DNA from: a virus
Length of the DNA: 58,003 nt
Virus record (IMG/VR): IMGVR_UViG_3300012988_000004
Location: 1 to 58,003 of that record
Strand: one strand, 5' to 3'
In this document: piece by piece, positions 24,178 through 32,454 of the stretch
Layout of the letters: each line of letters begins with the position of its first letter
Numbering within the stretch: position 1 is the stretch's first letter
The notes under the pieces: generated by a model
The model's database searches: none
Seen by the model: the letters and a program-made list of their open reading frames with translations, nothing else
Told to the model about the DNA's origin: nothing
Program-made: the position numbers and the translations under genes

Positions 24178-24701
24178 AAAAACGAGTCATCAAAGCTGGA
24201 GTCGAAAGTTCTTGAAATAATTGGTAACGTAACATTATTGTTTAACCTTGCGATCAATTCTTGTTTAGTGGCATCCCATACATAAGAAAAATTCTGTGCG
24301 GAAGTAGCGGGTTGTTGGAGTTTAACATCAATGTCTATTCTATCCACGCCAGTTATTGACACATTCACGTTTACAGTTCCTATTGCCGTCAAATAATTAA
24401 GATCGTCTTTAACTGCTTGTTCTATTAGCGCACGTCCTGCACTCGTCAATGGAATAGTGTTAAGGCCTCTTTCCGTCTTGGAATTGAACTGCACACTTTT
24501 GTCATTAGGATGCAATAAATTATTTCCCCAAAAACTAAGGTCTAATTCCAATGGGTTTCTTTTTTGTGTTGTATCCTCCGCAACGTTACCTCCGAAGAGT
24601 GCAATATATACTTCATTCTCAAATCCATAGATTACCGAAAGATCGTTTGTGGTCTTTATCAATTCTCCTCCATCACCTTGTTCTACGAGTTCCAGATCCA
24701 T
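24174..24701 (-). CDS. baseplate protein, Mu gp46/gp25-like
   Basis: The 175-residue protein has the gp46 layout. An acidic start 'MDLELVEQGDGGELIKTTND' and 'LSVIYGFENEVYIALFGGNV' are followed by a 'LSFWGNNLL' motif in place of the RRGWWGD loop, and a helix with 'ALIEQAVKDDLNYLTAIGTV'. It links wedge and sheath initiation. The C-terminal tail SRTFDSSFDDSFL is nearly repeated at the end of the neck protein at 11022. Confidence 0.72.
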   Translation of the reverse strand: MDLELVEQGDGGELIKTTNDLSVIYGFENEVYIALFGGNVAEDTTQKRNPLELDLSFWGNNLLHPNDKSVQFNSKTERGLNTIPLTSAGRALIEQAVKDDLNYLTAIGTVNVNVSITGVDRIDIDVKLQQPATSAQNFSYVWDATKQELIARLNNNVTLPIISRTFDSSFDDSFL

Positions 24702-24702
24702 A

Positions 24703-26598
24703 TCAGTAAGAAGGTGTTAAGTAAAAAGAAGCATCTGATGTCGATTTAACTTTAGGCATAATATTAGGAGTTGAACTCTTTATGTTTGTTCCTACCGGAA
24801 CATTGCTGAAGTCAACCGCTATATTCCCCTGTAGCATTTGCATTAAATTTTGTTGCTCTGTAGCCTTTGGATTAACGAGTGGTGCGTTCTTATCAAACAT
24901 TCCTTGATCGTTAAAATAATCCCGAGTTAATTGTGCTGCTCTATCAAAGTTTTTAAATCCCTGCATGCCGGTGATAGAATACATAAGCTGAGCCATTTGT
25001 TGTAATGGTGTCAAAAGCCATTCAAAAATCGCAATCCCTATTTGTTTTATACCTGCCAAAAATCCTTCAGTAGTGAAAGCCTTGGTTATCTTTTCCCAAT
25101 GCTTTGAAATCTCAACCAGGAGACTAATAAACATTCCCAATGGTCCAAGCAAGAATAGAACAGATGCACCCCATTTATCATAACTTTCAATAGCTAATAA
25201 AATTACTGAAATCAATAATAAAATTCCCGCCACTACAAGTCCAATTGGATTAGCTAACATAGCTGCGTTAAATAGCCACATTGCTGCAGTTGCCACGTAT
25301 GTTAATCCGGTCCATACAACTATCAGTGCATTGTAAATTCCAAGTGCTATGTTAAATGCAATAAGAACTACTTTTGCCGCCAATAAAGCTCCGGCCACAT
25401 ATCCTATCCACTTCACCCATACCAAATATTTTCTTGCTGCATCTGTTACACTCGAATTCATTCTTACCAATTGTTCCCTTGCCGCTTGGGTATCGGCCAT
25501 CATTAAAAGCATAGCAGTAGCTATCTGAACTATATTTTTCAAAGAATGCGCAATTGGGCCTTGTCCGGTCTCAATGCTCAAAATAAATTCCTCCCATGCC
25601 GACTTCATTAACTTAACACTTCCATTGAAAGTTTGTAGTTGTTTTCTGGCAAGATCCTCTACATAGTTCTCTGGTGCGTTTTTGATCTTCTCAACCAAAG
25701 TCTTTATACTTTCAAGCTGATGCGCGAATTCTACCGCTGATACGACACTTCTCTTTCCAAACTTATTGTAAGCATAAATCACAGCATTATTGCTATTGGC
25801 TACTTTCTTAATAGCCGTATCGAAATCCATTCCTCTCTTACCAGCATCTATAAGGATGTTCTTGAGTGAGGTTGCACCGGTAGCTGTATGAATTTGTACG
25901 TTCCGGAGCGTACCAAGATATGCTAGCACTTGTTCATAACTCTGACCTGAAAGTTTAGCTACTCTATTAACGATCGGAAGCTGGGTGGCAAATGACTCAA
26001 AATCTGCTGCTGTCAGGTTTGCAGCATAAGCCAGCTTATTGATCACATCTTTTGTCTGAGATGAATCCTTTTCGTAGGATAGTAAAATACCAGCAGCAAC
26101 TTCTGAAACTCGCTCTGGTGAAGCATTAAACGCTCTTGCACCCGCTATAATCGCAGGTGTCATATTAAATATCTGCTCTCCTCCGAATCCCATCTTAGCT
26201 AAGGCTGTCTGAACCTTAAGAATGTTGGGAGCCAACTCACCATAAGTTACCGCAAGCGTTCTGGCTTGAGTAGTGAGTTTTGACATGAGCGGAATCGAAT
26301 TATCTTGTAGGACCACCGAAAGATCCACTTGTGCTTGTTCGAATTCAGCAAATGTATTTATCGCACTTCGCAAGACTCTTATCAATCCATAAAGACCGAC
26401 ATAAAACCCCAATCCCATAAGCATGTTGTTGAGCGAGGTAATTGGAGCCACCAGCTTACTAAATCCTTGATTTGCCCAATTCAATGCCCTTTGTGATCGC
26501 GCAGCGAAAGCCTCCATGTTCGAAGTCATTCTCTTCATGGGTGCCGAGAACTTATCTATGGCCGTAAATACTGAAGGTATAACTAATGGCGCTGACAT
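24703..26598 (-). CDS. tape measure protein
   Basis: The 631-residue protein has the phage_min_tail core at residues 110-300 (YGELAPNILKVQTALAKMGF; SPERVSEVAAGILLSYEKDS; LPIVNRVAKLSGQSYEQVLA). Three to four hydrophobic helices follow at about 395-480. It sets tail length and is ejected first. By the usual 1.5 Angstrom per residue rule the tail would be roughly 95 nm. It starts directly at the end of the frameshifted chaperone extension (TAATG overlap). Confidence 0.88.
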   Translation of the reverse strand: MSAPLVIPSVFTAIDKFSAPMKRMTSNMEAFAARSQRALNWANQGFSKLVAPITSLNNMLMGLGFYVGLYGLIRVLRSAINTFAEFEQAQVDLSVVLQDNSIPLMSKLTTQARTLAVTYGELAPNILKVQTALAKMGFGGEQIFNMTPAIIAGARAFNASPERVSEVAAGILLSYEKDSSQTKDVINKLAYAANLTAADFESFATQLPIVNRVAKLSGQSYEQVLAYLGTLRNVQIHTATGATSLKNILIDAGKRGMDFDTAIKKVANSNNAVIYAYNKFGKRSVVSAVEFAHQLESIKTLVEKIKNAPENYVEDLARKQLQTFNGSVKLMKSAWEEFILSIETGQGPIAHSLKNIVQIATAMLLMMADTQAAREQLVRMNSSVTDAARKYLVWVKWIGYVAGALLAAKVVLIAFNIALGIYNALIVVWTGLTYVATAAMWLFNAAMLANPIGLVVAGILLLISVILLAIESYDKWGASVLFLLGPLGMFISLLVEISKHWEKITKAFTTEGFLAGIKQIGIAIFEWLLTPLQQMAQLMYSITGMQGFKNFDRAAQLTRDYFNDQGMFDKNAPLVNPKATEQQNLMQMLQGNIAVDFSNVPVGTNIKSSTPNIMPKVKSTSDASFYLTPSY

Positions 26599-27202
26599 TA
26601 TTTTTTATGCATTAAGGTTTTTGTTTCTGCGTTCATTTGTAAGGCATCATCAAACCAATAAAGAAGTCCCATATAATCTATTCTATCAAAAAAAAAGCCG
26701 CCAATTTCACTTGGAGGCCAGTTGTAAGTTCTCGCTATCGTCTTTACTACTGAATCAAAACCGAGCACCTCTCCTTTTTCATTCGTCAGATAAAAAAAAA
26801 CACTATGGCCTGCATTACCTTCCTGTCAGTACCAGAATCCAAAGCATTCAAGATATTCTTTGGTTGATCGGTCGCTGCCGCTGCATACGCAAGGAACACT
26901 CCGAAAGCATCTGAAGGCGACACTCCCTTAAGGTAAGGTTGTATCATCTTATCGTTCAATCGCTGCTTATAAGTAAGATCACGAATGGCCAATGAATTTT
27001 CTCCCAATGGAAAAACAAGATTATGCTTCAATGTGCCATCATCATTCACTTCAATAACTCCTTGCATGATGAATCCGATCATGTCTTCAATATTCTGCTT
27101 GCCTGCATCGCCTTCTCTCACAGATTGAAATACTTTCTTCTGATCGAGCCAAGCGTTGAATTCTGCCTCCGCAGCTTCTCTTGAAATCTTAGGCTTATCC
27201 AT
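26598..27202 (-). CDS. tail assembly chaperone, full -1 frameshift product (gpGT-like)
   Basis: The zero frame (27202-26786, 138 residues) ends 'AIVFFFI-stop' on a run of nine T (26800-26792 on the minus strand). A -1 slip there reads 'FFFYLTNEKGEVLGFDSVVK' and continues for 64 codons in an open frame to a TAA that overlaps the tape-measure ATG (26598). The extension has protein-like sequence (TIARTYNWPPSEIGGFFFDR). This is the classical G/GT arrangement between tube and tape-measure genes, giving about 201 residues for the fusion. Confidence 0.8.
26786..27202 (-). CDS. tail assembly chaperone, unshifted product (gpG-like)
   Basis: The 138-residue helical protein (MDKPKISREAAEAEFNAWLD...) lies directly before the frameshift site. 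It starts at the stop of the tube gene (1-base overlap). In lambda and Mu the short form is made in excess and coats the tape measure together with the fusion form. The alternative, that the homopolymer length is a sequencing error and only the fusion exists, cannot be excluded. Confidence 0.8.
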   Translation of the reverse strand: MDKPKISREAAEAEFNAWLDQKKVFQSVREGDAGKQNIEDMIGFIMQGVIEVNDDGTLKHNLVFPLGENSLAIRDLTYKQRLNDKMIQPYLKGVSPSDAFGVFLAYAAAATDQPKNILNALDSGTDRKVMQAIVFFFI

Positions 27203-27612
27203 TAGATAATCTTATCGAGTTTCTGTCCACCTGCGAACTTAATAGGAATTGTTGCGGCAAGTCCATCGCCTTTTACATCTCCTACTACCGTTCCAAGACC
27301 TTTATAAACAGCACCACTAACATGCGAAATGGTAAACGTAGCATCTACTGCCTGACCAGAAATATTGTTCAATGTTTCCAATTCTTGACGAATGTTGTTA
27401 TCCCAGGCAATAACTACATCAAGACTCCAACGTGCGCGCGTAAGCTGTTTGATCATAGCTCCAGAACCATCGACACCTTGGGCATCATCATTACTTCTAA
27501 AGCCACCAGGATCGAACGAAGATGTTTCGCCTGCCTTGGGATAAAGAACTCCTGACCCCAAGGTTGGATGACTCCATTTGATTTCTGTTACATCTCCACC
27601 TACTGCGCTCAT
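27202..27612 (-). CDS. tail tube protein
   Basis: The 136-residue protein lies between sheath and chaperone, the position of the tube gene in Mu-like tails. It has a beta-rich sequence with an N-terminal 'VTEIKWSHPTLGSGVLYPKA' and a central 'RARWSLDVVIAWDNNIRQEL' typical of tube monomers. A helix-loop 'TLNNISGQAVDATFTISHVS' follows. Hexamer rings of this protein form the inner tube. Confidence 0.75.
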   Translation of the reverse strand: MSAVGGDVTEIKWSHPTLGSGVLYPKAGETSSFDPGGFRSNDDAQGVDGSGAMIKQLTRARWSLDVVIAWDNNIRQELETLNNISGQAVDATFTISHVSGAVYKGLGTVVGDVKGDGLAATIPIKFAGGQKLDKII

Positions 27613-27629
27613 ATTATTAATTCAAAGTT

Positions 27630-29156
27630 TTATGATCCGAAAAAGAAGCCTGCCTCTGCCGTTGTGCTTGCAATGCGTGCAAATCCACTGCGCTGATAGC
27701 GGAAGAATGTTTCCAACCGATCAGGATTGGATTGTCCTATGTTTACCACAATACTAGCTTTCATGAAATCAGGATTGGTAATCAATGCCCTTGTCGCAAG
27801 ATCGTTCGCATACTCATTCAAGATACCGGTCCATTCCTTTGGCTTAATTACCCTATCCGCAGTCACCGTATCGCTGTCATTCGCGATAGAATGATCCTGA
27901 ACATACAATGCCTCAAGTAAATGATACCCGAACTTAACATTGTTGTCAATATTCAAATTACGGCAGTAACGATATTGTGCAGGGTTCTCTCCCAAAGGAT
28001 GATAAGTAGTAACGAAATCTTCTACCTTGAATTGACCGCTGACCAGATTAACAGTTGAGCATCCTTTCTTCACAATTGCATCACGATTGGTATAAACCGC
28101 CATTGTAGCTGTAGCCCATGATGCAGCTGTAGGCACTGGCATATCTGGATAATATTGACCAGAAACATCCAGATTCACATTATTCTGGAATTGCAATGCA
28201 GCCAAATAAGTCATGTTTGCTGCCGCCTCCAAAGACAATCCAAGACTACCTGGTGCCGGAGCAATAGCAATAGTCACATCATTCAGGTAAGTATCTGTGA
28301 TCGAACTTGGATCGTCTGCGGTTGATCCTGTGATTGCAATAAATGGTTTGAAGATAATACCCACAAACCGTCCTGTTGGATTGGTTGGATCAGGGATACC
28401 ATTGAATGACATCAATGACTGAATAGTAGTTGTCTCTGTTCCGTAAGGATTGACTACGATCGTATTCCAATCGTTCTGGAATAAATTCAATGAAGATGCA
28501 ATACTTGGTGTACCTGAACCAGCTTGAGGGCTGTTTAACGTATATGTAACACCAGCTGCATTTGTACCAGCATCTACCGATACCGTCAAAGCATCTGCGG
28601 TAAGGCCACTCCACTTACTTGTCAGGATTGCTTCATACGTATCCTGGTTGGCGCTGAATGGCGATCCAAGAATTCCATTGACTGCATTTACAATCTTTTG
28701 AAGAATTGTTGGAGTTGTGTCACCAACTACTATGTTGATGGCGTAATAGTTGTTATCGATGCTTTCTCTGCCTGCTATTTTAAGATAGTGAGTAACATTC
28801 GCAGTAGCTACACCAGTTGGTTGTATGCGCCAAATCTTTGTTGTGGCGCCAGCTGCTTTTGCTTGTGGGTATACCCAAACCGGAATGCCACCAATACCAT
28901 CTCCATTGTAAGGAAACAGAATACGGGACATCATGTGGATAGGTGAACCATATCCAAATAAAGTACCGGCTTGTTGTGATGTTGTAATTTGTGTTGGGGC
29001 ATTGACTGTCAGACCCGATTGATTGGCATCATTGGCCTCTCCCAACATTGCTATGCGCTGAGGGAGATTAGGAGAAACAAGATTGAAAAATCCTTTTGTT
29101 ATTTTATAGCCTACAATGCGGGAAATTCTGTCGAGCGTAACAGCGTTTGAGGACAT
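27630..29156 (-). CDS. contractile tail sheath protein
   Basis: The 508-residue protein matches Mu gpL-type sheaths in length and order: 'GYKITKGFFNLVSPNLPQRI' at the start, a central variable beta domain, then 'FVGIIFKPFIAITGSTADDP', 'NDVTIAIAPAPGSLGLSLEA' and a conserved C-terminal part 'DRVIKPKEWTGILNEYANDL' with 'FFRYQRSGFARIASTTAEAG'. It is the first gene of the tail operon and proves a myovirus. Its leader contains copy B of the shared 25-bp element. Confidence 0.88.
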   Translation of the reverse strand: MSSNAVTLDRISRIVGYKITKGFFNLVSPNLPQRIAMLGEANDANQSGLTVNAPTQITTSQQAGTLFGYGSPIHMMSRILFPYNGDGIGGIPVWVYPQAKAAGATTKIWRIQPTGVATANVTHYLKIAGRESIDNNYYAINIVVGDTTPTILQKIVNAVNGILGSPFSANQDTYEAILTSKWSGLTADALTVSVDAGTNAAGVTYTLNSPQAGSGTPSIASSLNLFQNDWNTIVVNPYGTETTTIQSLMSFNGIPDPTNPTGRFVGIIFKPFIAITGSTADDPSSITDTYLNDVTIAIAPAPGSLGLSLEAAANMTYLAALQFQNNVNLDVSGQYYPDMPVPTAASWATATMAVYTNRDAIVKKGCSTVNLVSGQFKVEDFVTTYHPLGENPAQYRYCRNLNIDNNVKFGYHLLEALYVQDHSIANDSDTVTADRVIKPKEWTGILNEYANDLATRALITNPDFMKASIVVNIGQSNPDRLETFFRYQRSGFARIASTTAEAGFFFGS

Positions 29157-29202
29157 ATTGACTGAATTTTTGAATAAAAATTGTCTTTATCCTCATTACA
29201 AA

Positions 29203-29227
29203 AAAAATTTGGTATCAACTTGGGGAA
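29203..29227. promoter_or_regulatory. shared late-region element, copy B
   Basis: It matches 14801-14825 at 23 of 25 positions (core GTATCAACTTGGGGAA). It lies 46 bases upstream of the sheath start, in the only gap between the glycosyltransferase cassette and the tail operon. It is a candidate late promoter or operator. Confidence 0.5.
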
Positions 29228-29238
29228 TAAATTGGCCT

Positions 29239-29985
29239 TCAGGAAAAAATTTCTGAAAGTCCAAATCGATCCGATACTTCTACAAGGGTTCTATTCCAGT
29301 TAGCAAGAAAATATCCTGGCCCGAGTTCGGATGAATTGTAATCCTTCATTATGACCGAGTTTTTAATTATTCCCTGAGCACTGGAATTTCTTGCCTTGAG
29401 CATAATGTCTTTCCTTACCCATGAGAAATGGTGCATGAAGAAAGGAAGTTCTATTACATCCGATTGATTGATTGCTCTGGTTGGATCTACATAGAATTTG
29501 TATGAAGAACTGCCTGACCTAGTATCTTCATTAAGTTCATGGATAAAAGGCACGTAATAATCCTCTGGGCGGTCGAATATTAATGTTGGCTTCTTAAAGT
29601 AGGTTTGCATACGACATACGCTTCCTTTTGCTCCTGATTGGAAATAAAGTCTTTTGCATTCTCCAAAGTCCTCGTAGAATTCGTCCACATCCATTCCAAT
29701 AAAATGAGTGCAGTGATTATCGCGGGCGAAGTCTATTCCAAGGTTCCGTTTGGCTCGTTCATTCAGTTGACCTCCCCATTCGATTGTGGGATCATATTTG
29801 ACAAGGATTGTTTTATCATACGAAAGATGCTCTATCTCAGGAAGCGGACTCCACTGCTCACCAAAGTTGGAAATGGTCTGATAGACTATGATGATAAGAT
29901 CACAATGATCATAGATTTGCTCGATAGATTTTTCTAAAAGCTCAACTCCATCGTAGCAGTTATAAATTGCCGCGAGTTTAGTCAT
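29239..29985 (-). CDS. glycosyltransferase (GT-A, family 2-like)
   Basis: The 248-residue protein has a nucleotide-sugar-binding start 'MTKLAAIYNCYDGVELLEKS', the Asn/Arg helix 'QLNERAKRNLGIDFARDN' and a metal-binding D-x-D at 99-101 in 'FIGMDVDEFYED'. These are the marks of a GT-A glycosyltransferase. The substrate is unknown. It is the last gene of the cassette and overlaps the previous gene by 4 bases. Confidence 0.7.
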   Translation of the reverse strand: MTKLAAIYNCYDGVELLEKSIEQIYDHCDLIIIVYQTISNFGEQWSPLPEIEHLSYDKTILVKYDPTIEWGGQLNERAKRNLGIDFARDNHCTHFIGMDVDEFYEDFGECKRLYFQSGAKGSVCRMQTYFKKPTLIFDRPEDYYVPFIHELNEDTRSGSSSYKFYVDPTRAINQSDVIELPFFMHHFSWVRKDIMLKARNSSAQGIIKNSVIMKDYNSSELGPGYFLANWNRTLVEVSDRFGLSEIFS

Positions 29986-30695
29986 TGCATTCTTGTATAG
30001 ATGTTATCAGTCATTGGAAATTTTATGTCCTCCGGCTTCAAATCGAAATTCCTTTTCTTGCGCTCTATGAAATTCATTTTGCCCTCTTCGAAGGTTGCAT
30101 CATTCCTTTTGTTAAGGTCATCTTTTGGGATTGACTCGCATAGATGCCTGAAATCTAAATTTGTTCCTGAACTACATAATTGACACCATCTGCCAGTCAT
30201 TTCGGCAACGCATGTAAGTTCAGTATCACAAAACATGTGCTTGTAGGAAGGATGATAAACGTATCCGAATCGGTTGTAATACTTCCATCCCATGATAGGC
30301 ATAGTTATAATCCATACCTGTATACCATCAAATATATGGTAACATCTATCCTCTTCTTCACCGATGGATTGTTTAAGTGTCTTACCCCAATCTTGCGGAC
30401 AATCAAAGTCATCTGATATTACTATCAGGAAATCGCCAGGCTTTCCGCGATGCTTGGAATAAAATTCAGCTGCAACATTTATTGCTTCAATTGCTGATTT
30501 GTTTTGATTGATGAGCTTAGTGAAATTGAGACAAGGAAATTTAAAAGAATAATTCCAGAGTTCCGAATCATCCGAATCAAGACTCATTACATATTCGAAC
30601 TCATCTTGATCTAATCCTATTCGTTCAATCCATTTTTTTGCTGTGGCAATCGCCAATTGTGGACGGCTTCTGCTTGGATGGATTATAGTGATCAT
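29982..30695 (-). CDS. glycosyltransferase-like protein, paralogue of 36249
   Basis: The 237-residue protein begins 'MITIIHPSRSRPQLAIATAK', has an acidic cluster 'SLDSDDSE' (38-45) and a GT-A type 'VISDDFDCPQDW' (92-103). A conserved 'YHPSYKHMFCDTELTCVAEM' block recurs in the protein at 36249 as 'YHPAYKSFSCDAESFYVAMM'. The two are therefore paralogues. It is expected to transfer a sugar from a nucleotide donor; the acceptor is unknown. Confidence 0.65.
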   Translation of the reverse strand: MITIIHPSRSRPQLAIATAKKWIERIGLDQDEFEYVMSLDSDDSELWNYSFKFPCLNFTKLINQNKSAIEAINVAAEFYSKHRGKPGDFLIVISDDFDCPQDWGKTLKQSIGEEEDRCYHIFDGIQVWIITMPIMGWKYYNRFGYVYHPSYKHMFCDTELTCVAEMTGRWCQLCSSGTNLDFRHLCESIPKDDLNKRNDATFEEGKMNFIERKKRNFDLKPEDIKFPMTDNIYTRMQ

Positions 30696-31186
30696 GATTC
30701 CAAAAGTTTTGTCACATCAATATGATCGCTCATGGCCGTAGCCCATGCTCCGGGAGTTTCAAAGTCGAGATGATATTTGTATTTGTTGATCTCCGGCCTC
30801 ATCTGATAACCGTGTTCGGCAGCCGGTTCAGTATCATGTGCTATGATAATTTGTGCATGATGTAGTAAAGGCAATCTTATTTTACGGTCCTCGCCTGGCG
30901 CATGATCCACAAGTACAACTCCATAATCCTTTCTCAATGGTAATGTGTCCCAATTTTCAATGTATATGCTATCATTTTCCTTAGCATATTCCATCTTGTC
31001 ATCATACGTGATGAACTCCAATCCTTCATCTTTGCAGTATTGTCTAAGTACCGCAGTTGATCCCATTCCTGAGCCAAGTTCCAATGTAGGCAATTTAAGA
31101 TGCTTGGTTGCCTCAAGAGATGCCCATAACAACATTAGATGTGAGTTCCAATTTCCGAATACTTTTAAGAATTCTACTTTTGTCAT
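30692..31186 (-). CDS. class I SAM-dependent methyltransferase-like protein
   Basis: The 164-residue protein shows motif I 'LELGSGMGST' (residues 36-45), an acidic residue after the second strand (FITYDDKMEYA) and 'VVLVDHAPGEDR' as the fourth strand. It is shorter than many family members. The acceptor is unknown; in a glycan cassette O-methylation of a sugar would fit. Confidence 0.6.
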   Translation of the reverse strand: MTKVEFLKVFGNWNSHLMLLWASLEATKHLKLPTLELGSGMGSTAVLRQYCKDEGLEFITYDDKMEYAKENDSIYIENWDTLPLRKDYGVVLVDHAPGEDRKIRLPLLHHAQIIIAHDTEPAAEHGYQMRPEINKYKYHLDFETPGAWATAMSDHIDVTKLLES

Positions 31187-31191
31187 ATAAA

Positions 31192-31683
31192 TTAAATTAA
31201 GTCTTTAACTTTTCCTCTTCTACTAAAAGCGTTTATAACATTTTTTCCTTTTAATGGAAGATTGTCGGTCAACAATCTCAAATCTTCTTTTGAGATCATG
31301 TAGCGATACTCGTCCTTTATTTCCACCGGTTCTCCTTTCGCGATTTTATTTCTGAGGAAATTTATAAATGTATTGGGATTTGTGTCAAAATCTATATTTC
31401 CTATACGAATGATATTGTAGTTCTCCCAAATGTCATCAACCATTGTTTCCATAATCATTTTGTGGGTGAAGTATGGAGTTTCTTTTTCAAATAACTGAAT
31501 GCTACTGAAATAGAAAAGGCACTTATCGCGAGGTTGATCCAACAAGAGAAGATATTCTCTTTCAAATGCTTTGTGATCGGTTTCGCCACTATTGGAAACT
31601 CCGCTGGCAAAGAATATAGCGCCTTCACGGTCATTAAGTATTCGGGCGATATTTCCATTCCCCACAATCATTTCAATATCCAC
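31192..31683 (-). CDS. SDR-type (NAD-dependent epimerase/dehydratase-like) small protein
   Basis: The 163-residue protein has a nucleotide-binding start 'MIVGNGNIARIL', a strand 'AIFFASGVSNSG', an active-site-like 'YFSSIQLF' and Tyr71-x-x-x-Lys75 in 'YFTHK'. That Ser/Tyr/Lys layout is the extended-SDR catalytic pattern, but the length is half the usual 300 residues. It could be a minimal or reduced sugar-nucleotide-modifying enzyme. It overlaps the FkbM-like gene by 16 bases. Confidence 0.55.
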   Translation of the reverse strand: MDIEMIVGNGNIARILNDREGAIFFASGVSNSGETDHKAFEREYLLLLDQPRDKCLFYFSSIQLFEKETPYFTHKMIMETMVDDIWENYNIIRIGNIDFDTNPNTFINFLRNKIAKGEPVEIKDEYRYMISKEDLRLLTDNLPLKGKNVINAFSRRGKVKDLI

Positions 31684-32252
31684 AAACTATCCCAATAATT
31701 AAATCCAACTCCATGCTGAGAAGTGTAATCGTGCTTTATTGCTTCGTAACCCAATGCCTTCAGCTTATCTTCCATCATAGTCATCTCCGTTTGTCCGTAG
31801 ATTCCAGTGTGCAGATGAAACTCGATAGATAGCTGTTTAGCAGGCGCTTTGTCCAATGACATGATGACTTCATATTCCGATCCTTCAATGTCCAATTTTA
31901 TTAAATCCCAAAATTTAACATCGTAATAAACTGAAAGAGCCTTCAATGTTGTGCACTGAATTTCATAATCAGTTTTTGGTTGCTTTTGAATTCGGGTGGC
32001 TTGCTTGTCATCTGATTTTACTAAGTAGCCGGTGCCTATGAAATCACTGAGTGCAACCATGTCGTATGGTCCGCCTTCTAATTTATCGGCATCTATACAC
32101 CATACTTTGCATTTTAACTTAGCCATTCCTTCAGCGAATTCAAAGCCTCTGCATCCTGCATCCAAAACATTAGCTCCATCGTAAGGGAATATTCCACCGA
32201 AGCTGTAAGGGATGAAAGAATGTTCAGCAATTGTTAGTATTTCGCAATTCAT
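31668..32252 (-). CDS. FkbM-family methyltransferase
   Basis: The 194-residue protein carries SAM motif I 'VLDAGCRGFEFAEGM' (residues 29-43), an acidic 'VWCIDADKLEG', and the FkbM hallmark 'WDLIKLDIEGSEYEVI'. The C-terminus 'ALGYEAIKHDYTSQHGVGFN' is also typical. FkbM enzymes O-methylate sugars and polyketides. This makes sugar methylation the most likely role within the cassette. Confidence 0.72.
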   Translation of the reverse strand: MNCEILTIAEHSFIPYSFGGIFPYDGANVLDAGCRGFEFAEGMAKLKCKVWCIDADKLEGGPYDMVALSDFIGTGYLVKSDDKQATRIQKQPKTDYEIQCTTLKALSVYYDVKFWDLIKLDIEGSEYEVIMSLDKAPAKQLSIEFHLHTGIYGQTEMTMMEDKLKALGYEAIKHDYTSQHGVGFNYWDSLWILK

Positions 32253-32454
32253 ATTCGTAGTAAAAATTACTTATGACTGATTTGGCAATTATTTCCGATG
32301 TAGATGATTTCATAGTCTCGCCAGCACCAAGACCACATTTAGCGCACATGGGAACATGAAATTGCGCAGTCCAAGTTTGATATACTTTAACTGCAACTTT
32401 ATTGCTTCCACAACGAGGACAATTTTTATCAATGGTGGTTTCGTAATCTTCCAT
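32224..32454 (-). CDS. zinc-ribbon small protein
   Basis: The 76-residue protein has two Cys pairs, 'NCPRCGS' and 'MCAKCGLG', separated by 22 residues of strand-rich sequence, as in a zinc ribbon. The layout is similar to Lar-type restriction-alleviation proteins, but the tail is not, so no function is assigned. The end overlaps the FkbM-like gene by 29 bases. Confidence 0.55.
   Translation of the reverse strand: MEDYETTIDKNCPRCGSNKVAVKVYQTWTAQFHVPMCAKCGLGAGETMKSSTSEIIAKSVISNFYYEYELRNTNNC

Noticed and set aside
26516-26914. 132-codon plus-strand frame over the chaperone/tape-measure junction
   Set aside because: Antisense to the frameshift extension, which has the expected position and sequence.
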